NCBI RefSeq assembly: GCF_000812965.1 | Contig: NZ_JSYN01000003.1 | Coordinates: forward strand, 124,001 to 188,000 | Direction: 5' to 3' | DNA length: 64,000 nt | From: Pedobacter kyungheensis | GTDB lineage: Bacteria; Bacteroidota; Bacteroidia; Sphingobacteriales; Sphingobacteriaceae | Shown: positions 16,385-25,539 of the stretch, one piece after another | How the letters are laid out: each line of letters starts with the position of its first letter | Numbering within the stretch: position 1 is the first letter of the stretch | Program-made: the position numbers and the translations under genes | The notes under the pieces: model-generated | The model's database searches: none | Told to the model about the DNA's origin: nothing | What the model saw: the letters and a program-made list of their open reading frames with translations, nothing else

Positions 16385-17275
16385 TTAAAACCCGTTCCTC
16401 CGCCTTGCCCTTTCATGATCATAGGCATCATCATCATCCATTTTCTTCAGCAGCGCTGCACGCATCATATCCAGAAAAGCCGTGCGGCTCATTGTCTTCC
16501 TTGCCTTCAGGTCATCAAAGCCCCGTTTGGGCACCCTGAGATTTACTCCGAAAAACTTCCCGACTACCTGGAACAGCTCCACAATACCGATTTCTCCATT
16601 GTTCACCTGCCCTGTCAAAAATATACCGTGCACCAGTTCGATCAGGTGGATATCTCCCCCGGTCCACTTAAACTCACGGTGCAGATTGCCCCCAGCATCA
16701 ACGACTGTAGCAGAAATTCCCGCAGGTCCGGACAGCTCGTGCAACATAGCCAAGATCCCATTCCTTAAACGTTCATATGCCATAAACCAGCTTACCAGTT
16801 CCCCCATCGGCGGAGCCAGGATAGGCTCATAACTCAATACAAATGGCTGTAGAATATTCTTCATATCTCCCTTCGAATAAAACACCCTATCCAGCAACCC
16901 CCCATCCAATCTGAAATAATCGTAATGCATGCTGTTCTGTTCAAAAAAAGCAGCGATCGACCGGAGTTTGGACAGATAATATTTCTTTTTCACTTTTAAT
17001 CCCGATTCAGGAATGCCAGTCATAAAATAATGAAGTTCAGTGTGGTATATTATCAAAGACTTGAACATTGGATATGCGCCCTTATAATAATCAATTTCAA
17101 TTAAAGGGTCTTCTGCAATCTTAGGCACATAGAAATCAGATAAGGTCTTTAAGGCTTCCGTGATCACCGAAGTCCGTGCCTTCAGCAACGCCACACTAAT
17201 TTGATCCCCATCTGATAACGAATCCAACCGGGTATTCAGCTCTCCAAGCAGATTTTCACTAAAACTGTTTTTCAT
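16385..17275 (-). CDS. rteC: RteC-family regulator of conjugative transfer
   Basis: From the ATG at 17275 (MKNSFSENLLGELNTRLDSL) the product is 296 residues. The segments PMFKSLIIYHTELHYFMTG, FFEQNSMHYDYFRLDGG, KWTGGDIHLIELVHGIFLTG and the end MSRTAFLDMMRAALLKKMDD are the standard RteC pattern. In CTnDOT, RteC is a DNA-binding activator needed for excision. Here it lies between the TA module and a divergent Crp-type gene. A decayed copy of the same C-terminal end is present near 25.6 kb. The upstream frame to 17323 does not look coding. Confidence 0.9.
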   Translation of the reverse strand: MKNSFSENLLGELNTRLDSLSDGDQISVALLKARTSVITEALKTLSDFYVPKIAEDPLIEIDYYKGAYPMFKSLIIYHTELHYFMTGIPESGLKVKKKYYLSKLRSIAAFFEQNSMHYDYFRLDGGLLDRVFYSKGDMKNILQPFVLSYEPILAPPMGELVSWFMAYERLRNGILAMLHELSGPAGISATVVDAGGNLHREFKWTGGDIHLIELVHGIFLTGQVNNGEIGIVELFQVVGKFFGVNLRVPKRGFDDLKARKTMSRTAFLDMMRAALLKKMDDDDAYDHERARRRNGF

Positions 17276-17521
17276 ATTATAGATATTAGATAATATCCTA
17301 CCCCGCCCGTTAACCGGCAACAACTCCCACAGGTAGGAAAAATGTTCAAATCCTCGATCAATAAATTTTGCGTCAGCAAAGACTTCCGTTTCCAGTTAAA
17401 AAAAGAACAGCACTTATACCAAATCGATAAAAAAGACGTTTAAAATCAGTATCCGTTCCGCAAGGACAATATTACCCCGTTTAAAAATAACAATGGTTGA
17501 TCTGTGACACAATCGATCACC

Positions 17522-18139
17522 ATGCCACACATCAACGATCCCGAAGCCGACCTACTGGAAATACTTGGCTTCATCATCCCGCTTCCCACCCCTATGCAGA
17601 ACCGGGTAAAAGAAGAAAGCCTTATCGAAACCTTTGAACGCAAAAAAATCCTCCTTTCCCCCGGAGAAATCGCACGCCGCATATACTTCATCCGCAGCGG
17701 ATTCATGCGTGCCTATTTCATCGACGAAGATGGAAAAGAATGCACTACCTGGTTCCGCGGGAAAGGCGATCTGATGATCTCAGTAACCAGCTTTTTCACC
17801 CAACAGCCCGCCCAGGAGTACATCGAAGTCCTCCAGGACAGCAAAGTCCAGTCCCTTACCTGGCTCGAACTCAACGCCTACTATGCAGACTTCAAAGAAG
17901 CTAACCTGATCGGCCGGATTCTCATCCAGAAGTACTACATCCTCAGCGCAGAAAGTGCCATCCTGCTCCGCACCCAAAGACCCGAACACCGCTACGATAT
18001 GTTGCTGCAAAACCACCCCGAAATAGAACAGCAGACCACCCAGCAGAATATAGCCTCCTATCTCGGGATCAGTCGCGAAACACTTAGCCGAATCCGTCGT
18101 AAAAAAGCAAAAATGTGTCACCAGACACAAAATCGTTAG
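17522..18139 (+). CDS. Crp/Fnr-family transcription regulator
   Basis: From the ATG at 17522 (MPHINDPEADLLEILGFIIP) the product is 205 residues: a cyclic-nucleotide-binding-like domain with KKILLSPGEIARRIYFIRSG and FMRAYFIDEDGKECTTWFRG, then a C-terminal HTH with TQQNIASYLGISRETLSRIR. There is no standard phosphate-binding cassette, so the ligand may not be cAMP; this is common in Bacteroidota paralogues. It is divergent from rteC, with about 245 bp between them, and could control it. A perfect hairpin follows the gene. Confidence 0.85.
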   Translation: MPHINDPEADLLEILGFIIPLPTPMQNRVKEESLIETFERKKILLSPGEIARRIYFIRSGFMRAYFIDEDGKECTTWFRGKGDLMISVTSFFTQQPAQEYIEVLQDSKVQSLTWLELNAYYADFKEANLIGRILIQKYYILSAESAILLRTQRPEHRYDMLLQNHPEIEQQTTQQNIASYLGISRETLSRIRRKKAKMCHQTQNR

Positions 18140-18152
18140 AAATCCGTCACTT

Positions 18153-18169
18153 GTTTTTCTTAGAAAAAC
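18153..18169 (+). terminator. Short hairpin after the Crp-type gene
   Basis: GTTTTTC-TTA-GAAAAAC is a perfect 7-bp stem 14 bp past the stop codon. It has no strong T-run after it, so it may only stabilise the 3' end. Confidence 0.4.
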
Positions 18170-18503
18170 GTACAGATAGAAAAAATAAGAAAGGTAATTA
18201 TCTGTACCTACACTGGAACTTACAGTGATTAAACTTTGGAGGTTATAACAATGGAGCTCAAAGCGGTCCGATACTTTTCATTTTTATAAGTTGGTATTTG
18301 GGGATAAATCGCATTGGCTAAGCTCCATCGGAAGACAATACTCCTCTCCATGAAATGACCCATGGTCTTCACGTTGTTCCAGACAATCCTCCTGATCAAT
18401 CTGGACACGTTATGCCTGAACACATACGGTTGAACGGTTCTTCCTCAGCCTACCCTGCCAATAAGGAAGTTTAAATATTATATTTGCTAAAATCATTCCA
18501 TTA
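18170..18503. other. Intergenic stretch with no convincing gene
   Basis: A 64-codon minus-strand frame (18229-18423) exists but has no recognisable family or neighbours. A TATATTTG sequence around 18478-18485 fits the Bacteroidetes -7 box and may be the promoter of the helicase gene. A small inverted repeat (CACTG/CAGTG) lies near 18210. Confidence 0.4.
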
Positions 18504-21062
18504 ATGCCTCTAAAAAAGTCACCATATCCGAAATCAAATTGGTTCGATGACCTTCCTTTATTTGTAAAGATTATACTGTTCATTCTTTCCTGTGGGTTCC
18601 TGTACTGGCTTAAAACCAGGCAGCAGGAACTCCAAAGAAGAGAAAATATCCGACAACTTATTCCTGATATCATTCTAGCCTTAAAAGATATCGCTAAAAA
18701 ACAGGATATGGTCCTGTATTTTTCCAATTATGATGCGCTGAGGCTACGGGAAGACCATAAACCATTGTTGCAGGCGATTCCAAAAAATTACAGGAACTGT
18801 GGCCTTGATGCCGATGAGCAAGCGTTGATTTCCCGTTTTGTGGATATCCATGAAAATTTGGAAGGGATCAGAAAGGCTTACAACGGGCGGTTCATCCCTC
18901 ATGAGATTTCTGAATTCAAAGCATTTCTTTGCAGCCTGGAAACCTATCCCCTCTCTTTGGAACAGATGCGGGCGGTGGCCTGTGATGAAGATAATAATCT
19001 GGTGATCGCCGGTGCGGGAACTGGAAAAACCACGACAATCAGTGCAAAGATTGCTTATATCCTGGAAAAAAACCTAGCAAGGCCTGAAGAGCTGCTGGTG
19101 ATTTCGTTCACCAATACCGCGGTAGATGAAATGTTTGACAGGACCTGTAATTTTCTGCGGGATGACGAACTGGCCAGGGGGATTACATTTAAAACCTTTA
19201 ATGGTTTCGGCAATATGGTGTGTAGGTATTGTAGTCCCTATCCGGTGAAGCTGGCTTTTGATGGCAAGGATTACCGGGCCAAGTCATTTTTACAACACGA
19301 GTTCGACAGGCTGTTTTTAACAGATACGGATTTCGCACAGAAGGCCGTTAATTTTATCTCCTTTTTTGTCAGGCCGCCGCGGGATGATTTTGATTTTAAA
19401 TCGGAAAACGATCTGATCAAACATGAGCGCGCTTTCCGTAATGTGAGCCTGAACGGAACGGAATGCAAAAGTTTGGAAGAGGTGATGATTGCCAATTTCC
19501 TCTACCTGCACAGGGTAGACTTTGCATATGAACGGACTTATCCGCTGAAGGCCGAAGATCAAAATCCTGATTTTGGCGCGTATTGCCCTGACTTCTACTT
19601 ACCGGAATACGGCATCTACCATGAGCACTATGGCATCGATGAACAGGGCAACGTTCCCGCCTATTTTAAGTGCAAGCCCCCTTTTAAAACGGCTACCGAA
19701 CAGTACCAGAGCGGCATGCGCTGGAAAGAATCGATCCATGAGAAATACGGTACCCGTCTGATCAAAACCTATTCCTTTCAGAACCGAAATGGAACGCTGC
19801 TCAAAGCGCTAAAAATCCACCTCGATAATTATGGCGTAGTATTGAACAAACGTGATCCAAAGGAAATTTTAACCAGGATTAAGGCACTGGATGATTATGA
19901 GGATTTTATGAACCTGATTTTTACCTTCCTGAACCTGATGAAGTCCAACAATAGCACTATCGGGCAGCTGAGATCGAAAGCTGCCGACCAGCGCTTTGAA
20001 GTATTCTTGGGCGTATTTGCTCCTTTAAAAGAAGCCTACCAGGCTGAACTCATACGGACCGGCTGTATCGACTATAACGATATGGTGAACCATGCAAGCG
20101 AATATATCTCCAACGGTGAATTCAACAAAAAGTACCGCTATATTTTAGTTGATGAATTTCAGGATATGTCCCTTGGACGTTATGGCCTGATCAAGGCCCT
20201 GAAAGCCGCCAATCCCATCGCCAAACTTTATGCCGTCGGAGACGACTGGCAGTCCATCTTCCGTTTTACCGGAAGCGATATCAGCATCATCACCGAATTT
20301 TCAAGGCATTTTGGGATAACCGCCGAAAATGCGGTGCTACAAACCTACCGTTTTAACCAGGAGATACTTACTTTAACCAGTGGCTTTATCCAGGTGAACC
20401 CTTCCCAGCTCAAAAAAAACCTTTCTTCGCCATTTAAAGCCTCGCGCCCTTCTTTTATACCCAGCCCCGTAACTGCTTATGGCAATAAAGCGCAAAGGGA
20501 TCTCCAGAAATTTGATGCTTTAAAAGATATCCTGGCAAAGATCAAGAAAGATCACTCGAGCGCCTCAGTCTTTCTGATCGGCCGTTACCATCATAATGCA
20601 CCTGCGGATTTAAGGGAACTGCAGAAGGCTTTTCCAGCACTCAAAATTTCCTATTTCACTGCCCATGCCTGTAAAGGACTGACCTGTGATGTGGCCATTC
20701 TGCTGGACCTGGATAGCGGTATCTACGGCTTCCCATCCCAAATGGCCGATGATCCGATTTTAGGCTATCTGCTCCAGCACGGCGACAGTTTTGAAAATGC
20801 CGAGGAAAGGCGGCTGTTTTATGTCGCCCTCACCCGCGCACGCCACCAGGTCTATCTCCAATATAACCCACAAAACATGAGCAAATTCTTAGCTGAACTC
20901 ATCCAGGATCATGGTATTGGCGACAAACAAACCGCTCAGCAAAAATGCCCAAACTGCGACGGAGTTATGGTAGCCAGAAGTTCAGACAAGGGAAAGTTCT
21001 GGGGATGCAGCAATTATCCGCGGTGCAGACAGATCTTACGCGTGGCTGCTATAGCAACATAA
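18504..21062 (+). CDS. HelD-like UvrD-family helicase with N-terminal membrane segment and C-terminal zinc ribbon
   Basis: 852 residues. After a membrane span (LFVKIILFILSCGFLYWL, residues about 20-37) come the SF1 motifs: LVIAGAGTGKTTTISAKIAY (about 165-185), SFTNTAVDEM, Walker B YILVDEFQDMSLGRYGLIKA (about 547), GDDWQSIFRFTGSD and FYVALTRARHQVYL (about 772). An insertion near residues 320-420 (NFLYLHRVDFAYERTYP, then YCPDFYLPEYGIYHEHYGID) has the look of a PD-(D/E)XK-like domain typical of HelD relatives. The C-terminus, CPNCDGVMVARSS...CSNYPRC, is a topoisomerase-type zinc ribbon. It is probably a DNA-repair or defence helicase; the membrane segment is unusual for this class. Confidence 0.8.
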   Translation: MPLKKSPYPKSNWFDDLPLFVKIILFILSCGFLYWLKTRQQELQRRENIRQLIPDIILALKDIAKKQDMVLYFSNYDALRLREDHKPLLQAIPKNYRNCGLDADEQALISRFVDIHENLEGIRKAYNGRFIPHEISEFKAFLCSLETYPLSLEQMRAVACDEDNNLVIAGAGTGKTTTISAKIAYILEKNLARPEELLVISFTNTAVDEMFDRTCNFLRDDELARGITFKTFNGFGNMVCRYCSPYPVKLAFDGKDYRAKSFLQHEFDRLFLTDTDFAQKAVNFISFFVRPPRDDFDFKSENDLIKHERAFRNVSLNGTECKSLEEVMIANFLYLHRVDFAYERTYPLKAEDQNPDFGAYCPDFYLPEYGIYHEHYGIDEQGNVPAYFKCKPPFKTATEQYQSGMRWKESIHEKYGTRLIKTYSFQNRNGTLLKALKIHLDNYGVVLNKRDPKEILTRIKALDDYEDFMNLIFTFLNLMKSNNSTIGQLRSKAADQRFEVFLGVFAPLKEAYQAELIRTGCIDYNDMVNHASEYISNGEFNKKYRYILVDEFQDMSLGRYGLIKALKAANPIAKLYAVGDDWQSIFRFTGSDISIITEFSRHFGITAENAVLQTYRFNQEILTLTSGFIQVNPSQLKKNLSSPFKASRPSFIPSPVTAYGNKAQRDLQKFDALKDILAKIKKDHSSASVFLIGRYHHNAPADLRELQKAFPALKISYFTAHACKGLTCDVAILLDLDSGIYGFPSQMADDPILGYLLQHGDSFENAEERRLFYVALTRARHQVYLQYNPQNMSKFLAELIQDHGIGDKQTAQQKCPNCDGVMVARSSDKGKFWGCSNYPRCRQILRVAAIAT

Positions 21063-21108
21063 ACATTGACACAAAGAAGTTCATTAAAAGAATAGAAAAT
21101 TGGACTGG

Positions 21109-21473
21109 CTATATAAGGCCCGATGATATCCAACGCTTAATCTTGATGCCATTTAAAAGTTGAGAGATTCCCTTTTTATAAGTCTTTAGCTTTGTTAAGT
21201 CACCGGTTATTTTCTCTCTTTGGTTCTCATAAAGTTCTTTATTTGGATAATTCGTTCAGGGCTGTAGCATTGATACACATCACCTGTTGAAGAAATTATC
21301 CCGTCAATATCAAAGTCTCCAGGGGATGCAGGAATTTCCTGACAAACGATGGAAGAGTATTTAATTTTGAGTGTAGATTGGCATAATCTTTCCCAGGACT
21401 TCCCGTATAAAGGACCAATATCAGTTTGAACATATAAATATTCACAGACAGAAACCTCGCTGCCAGGGATCCA
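21109..21473 (-). pseudogene. Decayed, truncated and frameshifted nuclease-like gene
   Basis: Reading the minus strand without requiring a start codon gives WIPGSEVSVCEYLYVQTDIG, then LYGKSWERLCQSTLKIKYSS, PASPGDFDIDGIISSTGDVY, QCYSPE in one frame, ending at a stop at 21207. After a one-base shift the natural continuation appears: PNKELYENQREKITGDLTKL, KTYKKGISQLLNGIKIKRWI, ending at a stop at 21109. There is no ATG at its front and its end is missing. The D-F-D-I-D-G...V-Y-Q-C pattern recalls the core of Mrr-like or PD-(D/E)XK nuclease domains seen in conflict proteins. It is convergent with the helicase gene. Confidence 0.6.
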
Positions 21474-21562
21474 TTTTTATCCCATATACAAACCAGTTAC
21501 TACAATAGCCTCAAAAGACAGAGTGGCCATGCCCTCAATTGTGGCACGGCTACTCAAAAATA

Positions 21563-22507
21563 TTATGCAGTGAGACTGTTTAATATCTCTTCTTCAGAGG
21601 CCAAAAGCTGTTTCAGCGCTTCATCAAAAGAAGCTAATGCATTGGCCAGCTCCTGTGAGAGATCTTCTTTCATTTTTACCATGTCAATTTCCACACCATC
21701 CTCCCCAACTACTTTTGACGGATCTGCACCATTGGACTTCATCTGTTTTATGCTGTTATCCAATTCAGTCAAGGCAGATGTAAATTCTCTTTGAACCGAA
21801 TCCCTGCTGGAGGTAAGTGAATTTCTCTGGCAGTCAAATGTAGTGACTACCTCGTCTGCCATTTCTTTTTTCGCCTCCAGGCCAAGGTTATTATATTTCT
21901 TTTCCAGCTTCTCTGCCTCATCCCGAAGGGTTTCTGCCTTTGCAGATATTTTTTTAATGGCAATTTTTGGGAGTTTCATAATGATTTCTTTTCTGTCTCT
22001 TTTAAATTCCGGGATTTTCGTTACAAATCCTGTCGATGCATATGTAAAAGTCGGAATCTTAGTAATTATCGTATGGGTTTTCTTAACCATTGTTGGGATT
22101 TTACCATAGATATTTACTTTTTTCATCTTCGGCCAATGGAATTCCATCTTCCAGCCGATGACTACCCTTTTCATACCCGGCTCATAAATGGTAAAAGACA
22201 TTTTCTTTTCCTTAACCGTGGTCTGGGGAACGCTGAAGGACATCTTCTTGTTCCTCATTGTTACGCTTACCAGATCGAACGAGAGTTTTTTATCGACCAT
22301 ACTGAAATCAATATCCATGTTCAGACTGGCCAGTACAGAATTTGACCATGGTGCATCTTTATCACTGGTATCAGGCGCCAGTTCCTTATATTTTTGCTCA
22401 TATTTTGCGACGACCGCATCCAAACTCGCATTCGTGGTGTCGCACTGGCCGAAAGCATCGGCAATACTGAGCATTAGAATGCTACAGCAAAATAAAAAAG
22501 TTTTCAT
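21563..22507 (-). CDS. Secreted beta-repeat plus coiled-coil protein of unknown function
   Basis: 314 residues with a signal peptide (FLFCCSILMLSIADAFGQ). Residues about 65-175 are a series of alternating polar/hydrophobic strands with a repeated theme (KKLSFDLVSV, KKMSFSVPQTT, KKMSFTIYEPG, KKVNIYGKIP, TKIPTFTY, TKIPEFKRD), followed by a Glu/Lys-rich coiled coil (KISAKAETLRDEAEKLEKKY) to the C-terminus. The regular strands suggest an elongated beta structure in the periplasm or on the surface. I do not recognise a family. A small membrane-protein frame precedes it in the same direction. Confidence 0.65.
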   Translation of the reverse strand: MKTFLFCCSILMLSIADAFGQCDTTNASLDAVVAKYEQKYKELAPDTSDKDAPWSNSVLASLNMDIDFSMVDKKLSFDLVSVTMRNKKMSFSVPQTTVKEKKMSFTIYEPGMKRVVIGWKMEFHWPKMKKVNIYGKIPTMVKKTHTIITKIPTFTYASTGFVTKIPEFKRDRKEIIMKLPKIAIKKISAKAETLRDEAEKLEKKYNNLGLEAKKEMADEVVTTFDCQRNSLTSSRDSVQREFTSALTELDNSIKQMKSNGADPSKVVGEDGVEIDMVKMKEDLSQELANALASFDEALKQLLASEEEILNSLTA

Positions 22508-22598
22508 TGTTTTGTGGTTTAAGTGTTAATTATATAATATACGTACGCAGACGAGTGGGCTACTCTCGAGTGGGTTTAATAAGCCGTAACCGACCCTG

Positions 22599-22745
22599 TT
22601 AGGGCATAATCAGTAGCACTTCTATCGCTGAGCAAGAGCGGTCATCTGCCAATGCCGGAAAAATGTTTTTAATCAGGGTGACCAAACGCTCACCTGCCAG
22701 GCTCATGGCGAGAATAAGCGAAATGAGTAAAATGAGTGGGTCCAT
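22599..22745 (-). CDS. Short membrane-protein gene or N-terminal remnant (48 aa)
   Basis: An ATG at 22745 opens MDPLILLISLILAMSLAGER followed by LVTLIKNIFPALADD and a stop after 48 codons. The first 25 residues form a clear membrane span and the LAGERL motif looks like the start of a longer inner-membrane protein. What follows the stop (22508-22598) has no coding look. It is either a tiny membrane protein upstream of the secreted protein or the stump of a deleted gene. Confidence 0.45.
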   Translation of the reverse strand: MDPLILLISLILAMSLAGERLVTLIKNIFPALADDRSCSAIEVLLIMP

Positions 22746-22984
22746 AACTTTTTTAAGTCAAATTTGCGAATCTAAGGCAGTTAGGGCAATACCACACTGG
22801 TGGTATTCGCCGCGCGGTTTGGGGTATTTAAAAAAAATGTATAAGTTTATGACACCATCTGTTAACAGCTCTCCATCAGTTGACCCATCTTTTTAAAATA
22901 CCCCTTGTGTGGTATGGTTTTACTGGCAAAGAGTATTGAAATTTGTTTTGATAACCAACCAGTAATAACCCTTAAAATAAAAGC
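22746..22984. other. Upstream region of the two-component operon
   Basis: No gene is seen. The stretch contains two near copies of a short phrase around GGGCAATACCACACTGGTGG (22783) and ACCCCTTGTGTGGTATGG (22900), partly complementary to each other (ATACCACAC / GTGTGGTAT), which could be a regulator site or a long-range hairpin ahead of the operon at 22985. Confidence 0.4.
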
Positions 22985-23467
22985 ATGTCAGAAAGTTCAA
23001 CAACTACCTCCCCTGAATTCGTTTCGGTGGAATGCGAAAAAATGAAAGTAAACCTTGCCAATGCAGGGGAATTTATCACCGTAGCCAATGCGGCAATTTC
23101 GCTTGAAAAATATCTTGGCGATCCGCAGACCCCGGCCAGAAACGAATCAAGCCATATTTTCGGACACGTCTTTGGCATTAACAGTTTAAAAAAAGTGCTC
23201 ATGGATATTGATATTTTCAACGCCAGGCAGGGGGAAAAAGACCCAAAAATTGCGGCCATCAAATGCTACTATGGAATCTCAAAAAGGAATGATTGTGATT
23301 TCCCGCTTAAACCTGCAGACGGAGAATTCAGGGATCTTATCCTGATGCCTGTACTGGACACCGGTGTGGATTTTCATAAGATATTGGGAATTGATGACGA
23401 CGAGGTACTTTCAGGTTCAAGGCCCTGTCCCAATCAATGCGGAGAAGACAGTTTTCTGAGTAAATAA
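22985..23467 (+). CDS. Hypothetical protein, first gene of the NarL-type two-component operon
   Basis: 160 residues, soluble, no signal peptide. Visible stretches are GEFITVANAAISLEKYLGDP, SSHIFGHVFGINSLKKVLMD, AIKCYYGISKRNDCDFPLKP and a Cys-containing end PCPNQCGEDSF. The GxxxAIxxYY-like part and acidic end give no family I know. It is 2 bp from the next gene, so all four genes up to 25489 form one operon. It may be a ligand or partner sensed with the membrane protein, which is inference only. Confidence 0.65.
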   Translation: MSESSTTTSPEFVSVECEKMKVNLANAGEFITVANAAISLEKYLGDPQTPARNESSHIFGHVFGINSLKKVLMDIDIFNARQGEKDPKIAAIKCYYGISKRNDCDFPLKPADGEFRDLILMPVLDTGVDFHKILGIDDDEVLSGSRPCPNQCGEDSFLSK

Positions 23468-23469
23468 AA

Positions 23470-24120
23470 ATGGTCTCATTTAAAGATATCAGTTTTGCCG
23501 TTTCCAATATTTCCGACATCTCGGAGATTTTTCCGGCATTGGTATGGATAAAATGGGGAAATCGGAACAAGCCCTTCGCTATGATGGGTTTGTTTTTTTT
23601 AGTTTCAGGAATTATCCGGCTCATTGCCCTGGGTACAGCTATAAAGGGCATACACAATATGCCGTTATATCACTTGCTTGCTTTATTGGAGGCTGCCGCA
23701 GTCTATATTTTCTTTACTCAGGCAAAAGGAACAAAGCCAAAAACAGCTGTTCTTGTTATTTTATTGTTGGTGTATTCGGGCAATATATTGTTCCAAAACA
23801 TGTATCTGGACTTTAATTCCAATACCTGGACATTGACTGTATTGATTATCATCTTTTTGGGAATGCGATTCTTTCACAGAATTTACCAGACCGAGGAGAG
23901 TAAGGCGCTGCAACGGATGCCCGAGTTCGTTATCACCTGCGGATGGCTGATTTATTCTTCAGGGTCACTTTTTACCTACCTGATGGGAACAGATATCCTT
24001 TCGGGAAAGCCGGAAGGTTTCTTTAACAATGCCTGGTTGATTCAGTGTGTAAGCAATATCATCAAAAACGGCATAATCTGTTATGGTTTTATTTTATCAA
24101 GTACGGAATGTCCCAGGTAA
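23470..24120 (+). CDS. Polytopic inner-membrane protein, possible sensor of the two-component operon
   Basis: 216 residues with about six membrane spans, for example MMGLFFLVSGIIRLIALGTA, LLALLEAAAVYIFFTQAKG, TAVLVILLLVYSGNILFQNM, WTLTVLIIIFLGMRFFHRIY and FVITCGWLIYSSGSLFTYLM. The organisation resembles the membrane part of 7TM-type sensors but lacks any kinase domain. The histidine kinase gene that follows overlaps its end by 13 bp and has only one span, so the two may form a split sensor. I cannot name a family. Confidence 0.65.
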   Translation: MVSFKDISFAVSNISDISEIFPALVWIKWGNRNKPFAMMGLFFLVSGIIRLIALGTAIKGIHNMPLYHLLALLEAAAVYIFFTQAKGTKPKTAVLVILLLVYSGNILFQNMYLDFNSNTWTLTVLIIIFLGMRFFHRIYQTEESKALQRMPEFVITCGWLIYSSGSLFTYLMGTDILSGKPEGFFNNAWLIQCVSNIIKNGIICYGFILSSTECPR

Positions 24121-24875
24121 CATATTTCATTTTAGGAACCGGCTCTATGCTGGTAATGGTAGTGCTGATCATCTGGTTTGTATATAGCTACCAGCGCAAA
24201 CTGTCGCTGAGAAATGCGGAATACCGGATGGTGGAGGCCTTGATGCAACGCAATGAACTGAAATCTGCATATGCCGTGATTGAAGGCCAGGAGGCAGAAC
24301 GCAAGCGGATAGCCGCCGAACTCCATGATAATATTGGTGGGATTATGTCCACTTTAAAAATATTCAGTGATCTGGTCACACTGGAAACCGACACCAGTGA
24401 AGTCCGGCGGTTAAACAAGAAAGTCAATGAGCTGAGTATACAGTTAACAGCAGAAATACGCAAACTTTCACATGAGCTGGATCTTCGGACACTTTCCGGA
24501 TTTGGCTTAAGGGTAGCCCTAAAACAGTTGTGCGAATCCATTCAGGCAACAGGAAAGCTGCAAGTGGTTTCTGTTATTGAGCTGCAACGGTCCCCGGATG
24601 ATGTCCTATCCATGAATCTTTACAGAATAATACAGGAACTGTTTACCAATACACTCAAGCATGCTGATGCCAGCCGGGTGAGGATCGAATTATCGGCCAT
24701 TGATGATGAACTGACCATGATCTATGAGGATAACGGCAAAGGTTTTGACGCTGAGCTTCAGGGCGGAGGTATGGGACTGGATAACATACGCAAACGCACC
24801 CAGAGCATGGAAGGACAGCTCACTATCGATTCAAATTCTTTTGGAACAACCGTCATTATTGAAATCAAGTTATGA
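24108..24875 (+). CDS. Sensor histidine kinase, HisKA_3 (NarX/DesK) type
   Basis: I use the ATG at 24108 (MSQVTYFILGTGSMLVMVVL), since the longer frame lies in the preceding gene. The 255-residue product has one N-terminal span, a coiled coil, the phosphorylation site ERKRIAAELHDNIGGIMSTL (His in ELHDN) and an ATPase domain with IIQELFTNTLKHADASRVRI (N box), YEDNGKGFD (G1) and GGGMGLDNIRKRTQSMEG (G2). This kinase type pairs with LuxR-type regulators, and one follows with a 4-bp overlap. No periplasmic sensor domain is present. Confidence 0.88.
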   Translation: MSQVTYFILGTGSMLVMVVLIIWFVYSYQRKLSLRNAEYRMVEALMQRNELKSAYAVIEGQEAERKRIAAELHDNIGGIMSTLKIFSDLVTLETDTSEVRRLNKKVNELSIQLTAEIRKLSHELDLRTLSGFGLRVALKQLCESIQATGKLQVVSVIELQRSPDDVLSMNLYRIIQELFTNTLKHADASRVRIELSAIDDELTMIYEDNGKGFDAELQGGGMGLDNIRKRTQSMEGQLTIDSNSFGTTVIIEIKL

Positions 24876-25489
24876 ACAAGATAAATTTATATCTGGCCGA
24901 TGATCATGCCATGATGGTTGACGGGTTGAAAGAGATATTACGGTCCCAGGACCACATCACCATTTCAGGTACGGCCTCAAATGGTGAGGAAGTGATCGAG
25001 CTGATGCATGCCAGGCCGGCAGATGTGGTGATTATGGACATCAACATGCCCCGGATGAACGGTATCCAATGCACGGAATGGATCAAAAAGAACTTTCCAA
25101 AAACCAAGGTAATTATTTTAACCATGTTCCCAGAGAAGTCGTATGTCGACCAGTTGATTTCCGCGGGGGCAGATGGCTGCCTGCTGAAGAGCAGGGGCAG
25201 TACTGATCTTATCGCTGCTATCAACAGGGTAAGTGAAAACCGGTCATATTTTGATACCATGAGGGATTTCGCCCAATCTGATGAGCACCCGATCTACAAT
25301 CTTAGTGAAAGAGAACTAGAAATCATCAGGCTGATTGTCAACGGGCAAACTAGTGCGGAAATCGCAAAACACCTTTTCTTATCTGAGCATACCGTTAGAA
25401 CACACCGGAAAAACATCTTTCGCAAGACCGGAATAAATTCGATAAGTCAGCTCACCTCCTTTGCCATCAATAATGATATTGTACGATGA
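24872..25489 (+). CDS. Response regulator, NarL/LuxR type
   Basis: 205 residues: a receiver domain with INLYLADDHAMMVDGLKEIL, the phosphoacceptor Asp in DVVIMDINMPRMNGIQ, and KSRGSTDLIAAI after the conserved Lys; then a LuxR HTH with LSERELEIIRLIVNGQTSAE and LFLSEHTVRTHRKNIFRKTG. It starts within the kinase stop codon (ATGA). Likely phosphorylated by the kinase; targets unknown, possibly its own operon or nearby cargo. In CTnDOT a two-component system controls rteC, and here an rteC remnant follows directly. Confidence 0.9.
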   Translation: MNKINLYLADDHAMMVDGLKEILRSQDHITISGTASNGEEVIELMHARPADVVIMDINMPRMNGIQCTEWIKKNFPKTKVIILTMFPEKSYVDQLISAGADGCLLKSRGSTDLIAAINRVSENRSYFDTMRDFAQSDEHPIYNLSERELEIIRLIVNGQTSAEIAKHLFLSEHTVRTHRKNIFRKTGINSISQLTSFAINNDIVR

Positions 25490-25539
25490 AACAGCATCAA
25501 AAAACTAGATTAGAATCTAAAACTCTGCCCTCTAGTATC

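Noticed and set aside
18229..18423. 64-codon minus-strand frame between the Crp-type gene and the helicase
   Set aside because: No family, no neighbour in the same direction; cannot be told from a chance frame.
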